Assembly (NCBI GenBank): GCA_910578235.1
Contig: CAJTPP010000017.1
Coordinates: 38,003 to 44,675, forward strand
Reading direction: 5' to 3'
Source: an uncultured Clostridia bacterium
Lineage (GTDB): Bacteria; Bacillota; Clostridia; UBA1381
DNA length: 6,673 nucleotides
The translations under genes and the position numbers were made by a program. The notes under the pieces are model-generated. The model saw nothing but the letters and a program-made list of their open reading frames with translations. It ran no database searches and was not told the origin of the DNA. Below, in pieces: positions 1 through 5,800 of this stretch (positions within the stretch are counted from its first letter, which is position 1; every line of letters begins with the position of its first letter).

Positions 1-415
1 CATCCTCTGCTTGACGTGTTACAAACTTACACTTAATAGGAAGCTTGTGCATAGCAAGACGCATAGCTTCTCTTGCCACCTCTTCACTTACTCCTGCCAT
101 CTCAAAAAGAATTCTGCCGGGCTTTACAACTGCTACCCAGTACTCAGGAGAACCCTTACCACTACCCATTCGGGTTTCAGCAGGCTTTCTTGTTACCGGC
201 TTATCAGGGAATATCTTAATCCAAACCTGACCGCCACGCTTTGTATATCTTGTCATGGCAATACGGGCCGCCTCAATCTGTCTTGAGGTGATCCACGCAG
301 GCTCCATAGCCTGCAAACCAAACTGACCGTTTGATACAACGTTACCGCGTGTTGCCTTACCCTTCATTCTGCCGCGCATAACTCGTCTGTATTTAACTCT
401 CTTAGGTAGTAACAT
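1..415 (-). CDS. rplP: 50S ribosomal protein L16, 3' end cut by window edge
   Basis: Encodes the first 138 residues of L16, a large-subunit protein that organises 23S rRNA near the A-site tRNA and the peptidyl-transferase centre. The N-terminus MLLPKRVKYRRVMRGRMKG is diagnostic. GNVVSNGQFGLQAMEPAWIT (about residues 24-43) and KPAETRMGSGKGSPEYWVAVVK (77-98, split around M83) are also typical; the second is the loop reaching towards the tRNA acceptor arm. The family is usually about 144-147 residues, so only a handful of C-terminal residues lie outside the window. The ATG at 415-413 is preceded by AAGGGAGG inside the end of rpsC. Its first base is the last base of the rpsC stop (TAATG), so translation is probably coupled. 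Known operon order predicts rpmC and rpsQ next, off the left edge. Confidence 0.98.
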   Translation of the reverse strand, partial: MLLPKRVKYRRVMRGRMKGKATRGNVVSNGQFGLQAMEPAWITSRQIEAARIAMTRYTKRGGQVWIKIFPDKPVTRKPAETRMGSGKGSPEYWVAVVKPGRILFEMAGVSEEVAREAMRLAMHKLPIKCKFVTRQAED

Positions 416-1143
416 TACTGTCTGCCTCCCTTCGGTCTTCTGTCAGAGCGTCTTCTGTTATCGCGTCTGTTGTCAGCGGCCTGTGCGGCAGCTTCCTTTC
501 TTCTTCCGTCTGCGACGTTCAGAATTTCGCCTTTATATATCCAGACCTTAACACCAAGGATACCATATGTTGTATGAGCCTCAGCAAAACCGTAATCAAT
601 ATCAGCTCTCAAGGTCTGAAGAGGGATAGTGCCCTCGTGATACTGCTCTGTTCTTGCGATTTCAGCGCCGCCTACACGACCGGCAACCGCAGTCTTGATA
701 CCCTTGACGCCAAGACGCATTGCTCTGCCCATAACCTGCTTCATAGCGCGTCTGAACGAAATACGTCTTTCAAGCTGTGCCGCAATATTTTCGGCAACAA
801 GCTGCGCGTTTGTATCAGGAGTTTTAACCTCCATAATATTCACATTAACTGTTTTTGAAGTAAGCTTTTCTATCTGAGCCTTAAGCTTATCAATTTCAGC
901 TCCGCCTCTGCCGATAATAATACCAGGCTTAGCAGCGTGGATTGTTATGAAAACTCTGTTCTGCTTTCTTTCAATGCCAATCTTTGCGATACCCGCGTCA
1001 TAGCATGCCTTTTTAACAAATTTTCTTATATTATAATCTTCAACCAGCTGGTCTCCGAAATCCTTTTTACCGGCAATCCATGTAGAATCCCAGTCTTTTA
1101 TAACACCGACTCTAAGTCCATGTGGGTTAACCTTTTGTCCCAT
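415..1143 (-). CDS. rpsC: 30S ribosomal protein S3
   Basis: Encodes S3 (242 residues), a small-subunit head protein at the mRNA entry channel that, with S4 and S5, supports mRNA unwinding. It begins MGQKVNPHGLRVGVIKDWDS, the standard S3 start. A type II KH domain follows, with its GxxG loop as GRGG at residues 78-81. The C-terminal S3 domain contains MGRAMRLGVKGIK (138-150) and GGAEIARTEQYHEGTIPLQT (158-177). The last 30 residues are a low-complexity Arg/Lys/Gln/Ala tail (RRKEAAAQAADNRRDNRRR), which explains a length somewhat above the roughly 218-220 common in Firmicutes. The start at 1143 is supported by AAGGAGGT upstream. It lies 19 nt after the rplV stop and overlaps rplP by one base. Confidence 0.99.
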   Translation of the reverse strand: MGQKVNPHGLRVGVIKDWDSTWIAGKKDFGDQLVEDYNIRKFVKKACYDAGIAKIGIERKQNRVFITIHAAKPGIIIGRGGAEIDKLKAQIEKLTSKTVNVNIMEVKTPDTNAQLVAENIAAQLERRISFRRAMKQVMGRAMRLGVKGIKTAVAGRVGGAEIARTEQYHEGTIPLQTLRADIDYGFAEAHTTYGILGVKVWIYKGEILNVADGRRKEAAAQAADNRRDNRRRSDRRPKGGRQ

Positions 1144-1162
1144 GAGTGAACCTCCTTTTCGA

Positions 1163-1501
1163 TTAGTCTTCCATTTCCTTTAATACTAAAGTGATATGGC
1201 TGGTTCTCTTTAAAATCTTAAACGCTCTGCCCTGAGCATGAGGCTGAATTCTCTTTAAAGTAGGACCTTGTGTCGCGTAACATTCCGCAACGTATAATTT
1301 ATTCTTATCCATATCATGATTGTTCTCTGCGTTTGCAACGGCTGACGCGAGAAGCTTTTTCAAATACTCGCTTGCCGCCTTCGGAGTATTATCAAGAATA
1401 CCCTTTGCAACATTTGCAGGCTTATTTCTTATAAGATCAAGCACAATCTTCACCTTCCTCGGTGAAATACGAGCATATCTTAACACTGCGCGTGCTTCCA
1501 T
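1163..1501 (-). CDS. rplV: 50S ribosomal protein L22
   Basis: Encodes L22 (112 residues), which binds 23S rRNA and extends a long beta-hairpin into the wall of the nascent-peptide exit tunnel. The ARISPRKVKIVLDLIRNKP segment (residues 10-28) and SAVANAENNHDMD (53-65) are family hallmarks. The tunnel hairpin corresponds to about residues 78-100 (QGPTLKRIQPHAQGRAFKIL). In related bacteria, deletions or duplications in this hairpin cause macrolide resistance; here it looks intact. The length matches the usual 110-113 residues. The ATG at 1501 follows AAGGAGGA at a normal distance. The gene is separated from rpsS by an unusually long 171-nt spacer containing an inverted-repeat element, so its own ribosome binding site must act independently of rpsS translation. 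Confidence 0.99.
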   Translation of the reverse strand: MEARAVLRYARISPRKVKIVLDLIRNKPANVAKGILDNTPKAASEYLKKLLASAVANAENNHDMDKNKLYVAECYATQGPTLKRIQPHAQGRAFKILKRTSHITLVLKEMED

Positions 1502-1531
1502 GTGGATTCCTCCTTTTGCAATAATTATAAC

Positions 1532-1544
1532 GGGATTTAATCCC
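1532..1544 (-). other. small hairpin upstream of the rplV ribosome binding site
   Basis: GGGAT-TTA-ATCCC forms a 5-bp stem with a 3-nt loop in the rpsS-rplV spacer, about 20 nt before the rplV Shine-Dalgarno sequence. It is a weak isolated stem. It could be a flanking part of the larger spacer structure or chance. Confidence 0.3.
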
Positions 1545-1569
1545 TCTGTAATTCAATAATTTTAAAACA

Positions 1570-1683
1570 CATCAGATAATTTCAATTCTTAATTCTTATC
1601 AGTCTTTTCCGGACAATAGCCATACTCGCGCACCGCCTTGACCAAAAGAGCTGAAACGAGCAAAATGTGAAATTATCTGGATG
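1570..1683 (-). repeat. inverted-repeat-bounded element in the rpsS-rplV spacer (MITE-like or structured RNA)
   Basis: A perfect 12-bp inverted repeat, CAGATAATTTCA (1573-1584) and TGAAATTATCTG (1668-1679), extends by CAT/ATG with one unpaired G at 1680. The result is a stem of about 15 bp bounding 83 nt. The right arm overlaps the last codons and the stop of rpsS (TAA at 1675-1673). The minus strand carries AATTAAGAATTGAAA next to the 3' arm; AATTAAGAATT runs are, from memory, common in intergenic repeats of Clostridia. Reading on from the rpsS stop in the same frame, 27 further codons are open, but there is no start codon. Such a spacer is unexpected here, where rpsS and rplV normally nearly abut. 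It may be a small non-autonomous mobile element that inserted at the rpsS terminus, or a folded processing or regulatory RNA. I see no convincing target duplication. Confidence 0.6.
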
Positions 1684-1945
1684 TTTTTGCTCCGGCGTGT
1701 CCCTTGTATGTTCTTGTCGGTGCAAACTCGCCGAGTCTGTGGCCTACCATATCCTCGCTGATAAATACGGGAACATGCTTTCTGCCGTCATGAACCGCGA
1801 TAGTGTGTCCAACCATTTCAGGGAAAATTGTGGAAGCTCTTGACCATGTTTTTACAACCTTTTTTTCGTTTGCAGCGTTCATAGCGTCAATTCTTTTCAT
1901 AAGACGTTCTTCAACGAAAGGTCCTTTTTTAAGTGATCTGCCCAT
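1673..1945 (-). CDS. rpsS: 30S ribosomal protein S19
   Basis: Encodes S19 (90 residues), a small-subunit head protein that contacts 16S rRNA with S13 near the A-site finger bridge. The sequence MGRSLKKGPFVEERLMKRI, then KTWSRASTIFPEMVGHTIAVH and HVPVFISEDMVGHRLGEFAPT, is textbook S19. The C-terminus reads TRTYKGHAGAKTSR and stops, one to three residues shorter than most Firmicutes S19 (B. subtilis, from memory, ends GHASDDKKTRR). The final codons and the stop lie in the inverted repeat of the downstream spacer element. The terminus may therefore have been reset by an insertion; this tail is variable and probably tolerant. The ATG at 1945 follows AAAGGAGGA. The gap to rplB is 30 nt. Confidence 0.98.
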   Translation of the reverse strand: MGRSLKKGPFVEERLMKRIDAMNAANEKKVVKTWSRASTIFPEMVGHTIAVHDGRKHVPVFISEDMVGHRLGEFAPTRTYKGHAGAKTSR

Positions 1946-1975
1946 TAAATCTTCCTCCTTTCAATCTGTCAATAA

Positions 1976-2809
1976 TTATTTAGAGTTTCTTCTCTTTACA
2001 ATAAACTTATCAGTTCTGCTCTTCTTCTTTCTCGTCTTAAGACCAAGCGCTGGCTTACCCCAAGGAGTAACCGGTGCCGGACGTCCGATCGGTGATTTAC
2101 CCTCACCACCGCCGTGCGGGTGATCATTCGGGTTCATAACTACGCCTCGAACAGTCGGTCTCCAGCCCATATGACGCTTTCTGCCGGCCTTACCGATAGA
2201 AATATTTGAATGTTCCTGATTACCTACAATACCAATTGTCGCTTTACAGTCAAGACGGATCATTCTAACCTCGCCCGACGGAAGCTTAACCTGCGCGTAT
2301 TTATCTTCCTTAGCCATAAGCTGCGCGCTGTTACCCGCGCTTCTTACAAGCTGCGCACCCTTGCCCGGATACATCTCAACATTATGAATAAGCGTACCGA
2401 CAGGGATATCCTTAATAAACAACGCGTTACCCGGTTTAATATCAGCGCCTTCGCCCGATACTACAACATCGCCGTCTGTAAGACCAACCGGAGCGATGAT
2501 GTACGCCTTTTCGCCGTCTTCATACTGAATAAGAGCGATATTCGCGCTTCTGTTCGGATCATACTCTATGCCGATAACTGTTGCCGGCATACCGTCTTTA
2601 TTTCTCTTGAAATCTATAATTCTGTACTTTCTTCTGTTACCGCCGCCTCTGTGACGAACAGTAATTCTGCCGTATGAGTTTCTGCCGGCGTGCTTTTCTT
2701 TCTTCGCGAGAAGCGAACGCTCGGGAGACTTCTTAGTAACTTCCGCGAAGTCTGAAACTGTCATAAATCTTCTGGCAGGCGAAGTAGGATTATACTTTTT
2801 AAGTGCCAT
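1976..2809 (-). CDS. rplB: 50S ribosomal protein L2
   Basis: Encodes L2 (277 residues, the normal length), a primary 23S rRNA-binding protein needed for subunit association and close to the peptidyl-transferase centre. It starts MALKKYNPTSPARRFMTVSD. The N-terminal part includes HAGRNSYGRITVRHRGGGNR (residues 40-59), followed by the OB-like and SH3-like RNA-binding domains. The conserved loop VMNPNDHPHGGGEGKSPIGR (224-243) contains His230, equivalent to E. coli His229, and the basic tail is GLKTRKKKSRTDKFIVKRR. The ATG at 2809 follows AAGGAGA about 10 nt upstream. It sits 37 nt after rplW and 30 nt before rpsS within the operon. Confidence 0.99.
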   Translation of the reverse strand: MALKKYNPTSPARRFMTVSDFAEVTKKSPERSLLAKKEKHAGRNSYGRITVRHRGGGNRRKYRIIDFKRNKDGMPATVIGIEYDPNRSANIALIQYEDGEKAYIIAPVGLTDGDVVVSGEGADIKPGNALFIKDIPVGTLIHNVEMYPGKGAQLVRSAGNSAQLMAKEDKYAQVKLPSGEVRMIRLDCKATIGIVGNQEHSNISIGKAGRKRHMGWRPTVRGVVMNPNDHPHGGGEGKSPIGRPAPVTPWGKPALGLKTRKKKSRTDKFIVKRRNSK

Positions 2810-2846
2810 TATCCTTTACTCTCCTTATCTCTATAATTTATACCGA

Positions 2847-3149
2847 TTAAATGTCAAAGAACTCAATCGTCTTGCTGTCATCCGTAAGAGTTACAACGGC
2901 TTTTTTCCACGAAGGACGTCTGCCTTCGGTTCTGCCCATTCTCTTAACCTTGCCGAGAACATTCATTGTGTTTACTTTTGCAACCTTAACACCGAACACT
3001 TCTTCAACAGCTTTTTTTATTTCAACCTTATTCGCAGTCTTTGGTACTTCGAAGGTGTACTTCTTTATTTCGTTGCCTTCTCTGTCCAGAACAGTTTCCA
3101 TACTGCGTTCAGAGATGATTGGTCTTTTCAGAATATCGTATGAATTCAT
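2847..3149 (-). CDS. rplW: 50S ribosomal protein L23
   Basis: Encodes L23 (100 residues), which lies beside the peptide exit tunnel and is the docking point for trigger factor and the signal recognition particle. It begins MNSYDILKRPIISERSMETV. It then has the alpha/beta core YTFEVPKTANKVEIKKAVEE, followed by FGVKVAKVNTMNVLGKVKRM (residues 52-71) with the basic rRNA-binding loop RMGRTEGRRPSWKKAVV. The length is normal. The ATG at 3149 shares its first base with the TAA of rplD (TAATG). GAGGAGGTG lies inside the rplD 3' end, so the two genes are probably translationally coupled and made at similar levels. Confidence 0.99.
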   Translation of the reverse strand: MNSYDILKRPIISERSMETVLDREGNEIKKYTFEVPKTANKVEIKKAVEEVFGVKVAKVNTMNVLGKVKRMGRTEGRRPSWKKAVVTLTDDSKTIEFFDI

Positions 3150-3802
3150 TATGCAAGCACCTCCTCAATATTCGCTACGGCTTCTTTTGAAAGAATAAGC
3201 GCGTCATGACTCAGGATATCATATACATTGATAGCTCCCGCCTTATGCTCGCCGTCTTCCATCTTAGCCGACGGTGTTACGGAAACACCCTTTATATTTC
3301 TTGCAGACTTATAAATATTTTCATCCGCAAGATCTGTTACGATAAGAGCTTTTGTATTAACCTCAAGCCCTTTCAAAAGATTAACAATTTTTGCAGTCTT
3401 GATTTCATCAAGCTTAAGCTCGTCTATAACGAACACTTTGTAATCGGCATATTTAGCCGAAAGAGCGCTTCTTAAAGCAAGTCTCTTTACCTGCTTGTTA
3501 ACGCTGAATCTGTAGCTTCTCGGCTTAGGACCAAGAGCCACGCCGCCGCCTGTCCACTGCGGAGCTCTGATACTGCCCTGTCTCGCACGGCCTGTACCCT
3601 TCTGTCTCCAAGGCTTAATGCCGCCGCCGCGTACTTCTGTACGCGTCTTTGTGGACTGCGTGCCTTGTCTTTGATTTGCAAGATAGTTTACAACTACCTG
3701 ATGCAAAACTGTATTATTCACTTCAGCGGCAAAGATAGCGTCTGAAACTTCCATATCGCCTGTCTTTGCGCCTTCCATGTTATATAAAGCCACTTTAGCC
3801 AT
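3149..3802 (-). CDS. rplD: 50S ribosomal protein L4
   Basis: Encodes L4 (217 residues), a large-subunit protein whose basic loop reaches the exit-tunnel constriction. In E. coli it also represses its own S10 operon. The tunnel loop is residues 48-95, with TKTRTEVRGGGIKPWRQKGT (51-70), GRARQGSIRAPQWTGGGVAL (71-90) and PKPRSY. The core KALIVTDLADENIYKSARNI (151-170) is also typical. At about residues 176-190 (TPSAKMEDGEHKAGA) there are roughly ten more residues than in the B. subtilis-type sequence between GVTV and INV. This explains 217 rather than about 207 residues and looks like a lineage-specific surface insertion. The start at 3802 follows AAAGGAGGA. The gene overlaps rplW by one base and starts 28 nt after rplC. 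Confidence 0.99.
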   Translation of the reverse strand: MAKVALYNMEGAKTGDMEVSDAIFAAEVNNTVLHQVVVNYLANQRQGTQSTKTRTEVRGGGIKPWRQKGTGRARQGSIRAPQWTGGGVALGPKPRSYRFSVNKQVKRLALRSALSAKYADYKVFVIDELKLDEIKTAKIVNLLKGLEVNTKALIVTDLADENIYKSARNIKGVSVTPSAKMEDGEHKAGAINVYDILSHDALILSKEAVANIEEVLA

Positions 3803-3830
3803 TATATTTCCTCCTTTCCAATAATCCTGA

Positions 3831-4457
3831 TTATGCCTTTACGCTGTTTCTGATTGTAACAAGTCCGCCCTTGCTTCCGGGGATTGCACCCTTTACCAGA
3901 ATTAAATTCTGCTCAGCGTCGATTTTAACAACCTCAAGATTCTGGACTGTAACTTTTTGAACACCCATGTGTCCCGGAAGTACCTTACCCTTGAACACTC
4001 GTCCCGGGTTAGAGCACATACCCATTGAACCGGAAACTCTCTTACTCTTGGAACCGTGAGTCATAGGACCTCTGTGAAGACCGTGCTTCATCGGGCCGGC
4101 AAAGCCTTTACCCTTTGAGATACCGCTTACATCCACCTTGTCTCCGGCCGCGAAAATGTCAGCCTTAATTTCATCGCCCACGTTCATACCTGAGATATCG
4201 TCCAGTCTGAACTCTCTGACATACTTTTTATTTGCAGTGTCTGCCTTTTTGAAATGACCGAGCTGCGGCTTGTTAAGATGCTTTTCCTTAACATCGCCGA
4301 AACCTACCTGTACAGCCTCGTAGCCGTCTGTATCAACAGTCTTCTTCTGAGTAACAACGCATGGTCCCGCCATAACAACCGTTACCGGAATGACTACTCC
4401 GCCTTCGCCAAAGATCTGCGTCATACCAATCTTTGTGCCTAAAATTGCTTTTTCCAT
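3831..4457 (-). CDS. rplC: 50S ribosomal protein L3
   Basis: Encodes L3 (208 residues), an early 23S rRNA assembly protein whose extended finger approaches the peptidyl-transferase centre. MEKAILGTKIGMTQIFGEGG is the standard N-terminus. The finger region reads SGISKGKGFAGPMKHGLHRG (111-130), PMTHGSKSKRVSGSMGMCSN (131-150) and PGRVFKGKVLPGHMG. The C-terminal beta-barrel ends NLILVKGAIPGSKGGLVTIR. The length matches the family (about 206-210). AAGGAGG precedes the ATG at 4457. A 98-nt spacer with two hairpins separates it from rpsJ, longer than usual for this joint. The spacing to rplD is 28 nt. Confidence 0.99.
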   Translation of the reverse strand: MEKAILGTKIGMTQIFGEGGVVIPVTVVMAGPCVVTQKKTVDTDGYEAVQVGFGDVKEKHLNKPQLGHFKKADTANKKYVREFRLDDISGMNVGDEIKADIFAAGDKVDVSGISKGKGFAGPMKHGLHRGPMTHGSKSKRVSGSMGMCSNPGRVFKGKVLPGHMGVQKVTVQNLEVVKIDAEQNLILVKGAIPGSKGGLVTIRNSVKA

Positions 4458-4483
4458 GATTTTTCCTCCTTAATCAGTTATTG

Positions 4484-4541
4484 GTTTCCGCAAGCAAAAC
4501 GGAAACTTGACCTGCATCATAATCCGCTGAGGATTACTGCA
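4484..4541 (-). promoter_or_regulatory. two stem-loops in the rpsJ-rplC intercistronic region
   Basis: In mRNA order, the first hairpin pairs TAATCC with GGATTA (arms 4536-4531 and 4525-4520, loop of 5). It is extended at the base by TGCA/TGCA (4541-4538 and 4516-4513). The second pairs GTTTCCG with CGGAAAC (4506-4500 and 4490-4484, 9-nt loop), ending about 15 nt before the rplC Shine-Dalgarno sequence. In the operon's direction neither is followed by a U run, so these are more likely translation, stability or processing elements than terminators. Read on the plus strand, the first hairpin is followed by seven T residues (4543-4549). Confidence 0.5.
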
Positions 4542-4555
4542 TTTTTTTGAGTGAT

Positions 4556-4870
4556 TTACTTCTGTATAACGTCGATTTCGACGCCGGCAGGTAAATCTAT
4601 CTTGATCAGTGATTCCATGGTCTTCGCACCCGGAACAACTATATCAATCAATCTTTTGTGAGTTCTTCTCTCGAACTGCTCACGAGAATCCTTGTACTTA
4701 TGCACCGCTCTCAGGATTGTGATAACTTCCTTATCTGTCGGAAGCGGAATAGGACCCGACACCTTAGCGCCTGTTCTTTTCGCAATCTCTACAATCTTTT
4801 CAGCGCTCTGATCGAGAACGACGTGATCATAAGCCTTCAACTTGATTCTGATTTTCTGGTTTGCTGCCAT
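4556..4870 (-). CDS. rpsJ: 30S ribosomal protein S10 (NusE)
   Basis: Encodes S10 (104 residues), a small-subunit head protein that also acts as NusE, the NusB partner in rRNA transcription antitermination and the NusG-linked ribosome-RNA polymerase coupler. Signatures are RIKLKAYDHVVLDQSAEKIV (residues 8-27), RTGAKVSGPIPLPTDKEVIT (32-51), REQFERRTHKRLIDIV (63-78) and the end IDLPAGVEIDVIQK. The ATG at 4870 gives the family length and is preceded by AAGGAGG with normal spacing. The frame stays open to 4999, but that extension lies in structured leader sequence and does not resemble S10. It is the first gene of the operon. No tuf or fusA gene lies directly upstream, unlike many Firmicutes. Confidence 0.99.
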   Translation of the reverse strand: MAANQKIRIKLKAYDHVVLDQSAEKIVEIAKRTGAKVSGPIPLPTDKEVITILRAVHKYKDSREQFERRTHKRLIDIVVPGAKTMESLIKIDLPAGVEIDVIQK

Positions 4871-4919
4871 ACTTTTCCCTCCTTGAATTTTTATAGTGTT
4901 GTAATCTGCACGACAGCGC

Positions 4920-4966
4920 TTTGAGAAAATTGCACACACCGCCGGGTGTTTCGCACCACCCTCAAA
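4920..4966 (-). promoter_or_regulatory. leader domain with mutually exclusive hairpins
   Basis: An outer stem pairs TTTGAG with CTCAAA (4966-4961 and 4925-4920 in RNA order). Inside, GGGTG can pair with CACCC (4961-4957 with 4948-4944). Alternatively ACACC can pair with GGTGT around a CGGC loop (4949-4945 with 4940-4936). Both use 4945-4948, so only one can form at a time. This is the kind of overlap seen in RNA switches. It lies about 35 nt before the rpsJ Shine-Dalgarno site. Confidence 0.4.
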
Positions 4967-4968
4967 TG

Positions 4969-4997
4969 AAAACCCGAACTGTTTATATAGCTCGGGC
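4969..4997 (-). terminator. candidate attenuator hairpin in the S10 leader
   Basis: In RNA order GCCCGAGCT (4997-4989) pairs with AGTTCGGGT (4980-4972) around an 8-nt AU-rich loop. This makes nine base pairs including two or three G.U pairs, and it is followed at once by UUU, C, AUUU. The short U run makes it a weak intrinsic terminator, which fits a conditional attenuator better than a constitutive stop. It lies about 100 nt before rpsJ. The role is inferred. Confidence 0.4.
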
Positions 4998-5220
4998 AAA
5001 GTTAGTCAATTTTCACCGCATACGTATCCCGTGCAGCCCGCAAAAGCGCGCTTTGTCTAATAGGTACAATATGCAAATACTTAACTGCCGCCCGGTTTCC
5101 TGAATCGGACTCGCTCCGCGGAAAAACCGGCTTCAAAGAGCCGCAACCTCCCGCATCATTGCTTGTCAGTATCAAATGTCCGCACGCTTAAAGCATGCTC
5201 ACATAAGTCACAACACGACT

Positions 5221-5249
5221 ATTATACACAATTTAAGGACATATTTCAA
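5221..5249 (-). promoter_or_regulatory. S10 operon promoter
   Basis: On the minus strand TTGAAA (5249-5244) and TATAAT (5226-5221) are separated by 17 bp, a near-consensus sigma-A promoter. The -10 is perfect and the -35 is 5 of 6. A/T tracts immediately upstream (the poly-T/poly-A run at 5251-5270) could act as an UP element. The predicted start is a G near 5214. It points towards rpsJ with no competing gene between. Confidence 0.85.
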
Positions 5250-5259
5250 GTTTTTTCAT

Positions 5260-5300
5260 AAAAAAATTTCATTAAATTTTCTACAAATTTAATGAAATTT
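5260..5300 (-). terminator. AT-rich intrinsic terminator after the 116-aa gene
   Basis: A perfect 16-bp inverted repeat, AAATTTCATTAAATTT (5264-5279) and its complement (5285-5300), has a 5-nt loop. On the minus strand it is followed by a run of seven U residues overlapping the stem end. It lies 62 nt past the stop of the minus-strand gene above it and directly upstream of the S10 promoter, so it should insulate the operon from readthrough. The stem has only two G/C pairs but is long. Confidence 0.75.
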
Positions 5301-5361
5301 AAAACGAGTTTTTGTGCATATTTTTAGATATATATTTTATTGGAACAAAAAAACAAAAATT

Positions 5362-5712
5362 TTACACATATCCGTCAGAAGTGCACATATAATCTGCTTT
5401 TTTGACAAATAAATCTTTTAAACTCAAACTGTCTATATTATCAATAAACATCTGCACAAGTTCATTTGCGCTATATTTTATTTCTTCATTCTTTACAACC
5501 CGTATACTTTGTCTTTCATCAAAAACCGCTTTGCTAAACTCCGTAAAAAAATAAAATGATAGCTCCTGAAATCCCAAACAATCAAACATATCTGTCAGTT
5601 TATTTCTGTTTGCCTCAAATTTATAAGCATTTTTTAAAATATCCATTAATTTTTCGGGACACAAAACTTTGAAAACGCGCCATTCCTGCGTAAACGCTAT
5701 TTCTTCAAACAT
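5362..5712 (-). CDS. hypothetical protein, 116 aa, unrecognised
   Basis: I do not recognise this protein. It is 116 residues, soluble-looking and without a signal peptide or membrane segment. It has a slight acidic character and an aromatic-rich middle (FQELSFYFFTEFSKAVF, residues 48-64). Cysteines are at 18, 44 and 109 with no metal-binding spacing. Predicted content is mainly helical by inspection. It is very likely real: AGGAGGA sits at normal distance before the ATG at 5712, a TTGACA-17-TATACT promoter lies just upstream, and a strong terminator follows. It is transcribed divergently from the XRE regulator, 123 bp away, so it may be that regulator's target. Its AT-rich codon use differs from the ribosomal genes, consistent with accessory DNA. 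Confidence 0.8.
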   Translation of the reverse strand: MFEEIAFTQEWRVFKVLCPEKLMDILKNAYKFEANRNKLTDMFDCLGFQELSFYFFTEFSKAVFDERQSIRVVKNEEIKYSANELVQMFIDNIDSLSLKDLFVKKADYMCTSDGYV

Positions 5713-5748
5713 AAAATATTCCTCCTAAGCAGATTATATCTACTATTA

Positions 5749-5777
5749 AGTATATACTCTAACAGGTGTATTGTCAA
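5749..5777 (-). promoter_or_regulatory. promoter of the 116-aa gene, with a palindrome over the -10
   Basis: On the minus strand TTGACA (5777-5772, perfect) and TATACT (5754-5749, 5 of 6) are 17 bp apart. The predicted start near 5742 leaves a leader of about 30 nt holding the ribosome binding site. AGTATATACT (5749-5758) is a 10-bp perfect palindrome covering the -10 and could be an operator. This is inference. Confidence 0.75.
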
Positions 5778-5800
5778 GTAAATATATACATAATAAATTA

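Larger units (their letters stand above)
4871..5214 (-). promoter_or_regulatory. structured 5' leader of the S10 operon
   Basis: About 344 nt lie between the predicted transcription start (near 5214) and rpsJ, with several foldable segments. In RNA order there is a 6-bp hairpin GCATGC/GCGTGC (5198-5182). Next is a compound helix CCGGTTT..CC/GG AAACCGG (5130-5092) enclosing CGGA/TCCG (5118-5106). Then come a self-complementary AAAGCGCGCTTT (5054-5043), an attenuator-like hairpin (4997-4969) and a TTTGAG/CTCAAA-closed domain (4966-4920) just before the ribosome binding site. Long leaders that sense L4 or other ribosomal proteins are known for S10 operons (E. coli L4 attenuation). Autoregulation is inferred here, not shown, and I do not recognise a named RNA family. 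Confidence 0.55.

Noticed and set aside
11..286. Plus-strand ORFs opposite rplP and other ribosomal genes (for example 11-286, 574-858, 2210-2677, 2851-3198)
   Set aside because: They are antisense to highly conserved coding sequence, their composition mirrors the opposite-strand codons, and they lack Shine-Dalgarno sites.
1572..1680. Second promoter or terminator for rplV within the rpsS-rplV spacer
   Set aside because: I found no paired -35/-10 boxes on the minus strand, and the long stem is followed by GUUUUAAAA rather than a clear U run. Terminating here would cut off essential downstream genes.
3487..3681. Minus-strand 64-aa ORF inside rplD
   Set aside because: It overlaps the conserved L4 tunnel loop in another frame, is Arg/Ala-rich, and has no ribosome binding site. 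It is an out-of-frame artefact.
4956..4962. T-box antiterminator motif (AGGGUGG in the leader RNA)
   Set aside because: Only the first seven bases match. The ACCGCG part is missing, no specifier stem is apparent, and ribosomal protein operons are not usual T-box targets.
4871..4999. N-terminal extension of rpsJ to an ATG at 4999 (147 aa)
   Set aside because: The extra 43 residues do not resemble S10 and lie in hairpin-rich leader. The ATG at 4870 has a strong AAGGAGG site and gives the family length.
5133..5159. Eight-codon leader peptide (MMREVAAL) in the S10 leader
   Set aside because: No Shine-Dalgarno sequence precedes it and it contains no run of regulatory codons. It is probably chance within a hairpin segment.
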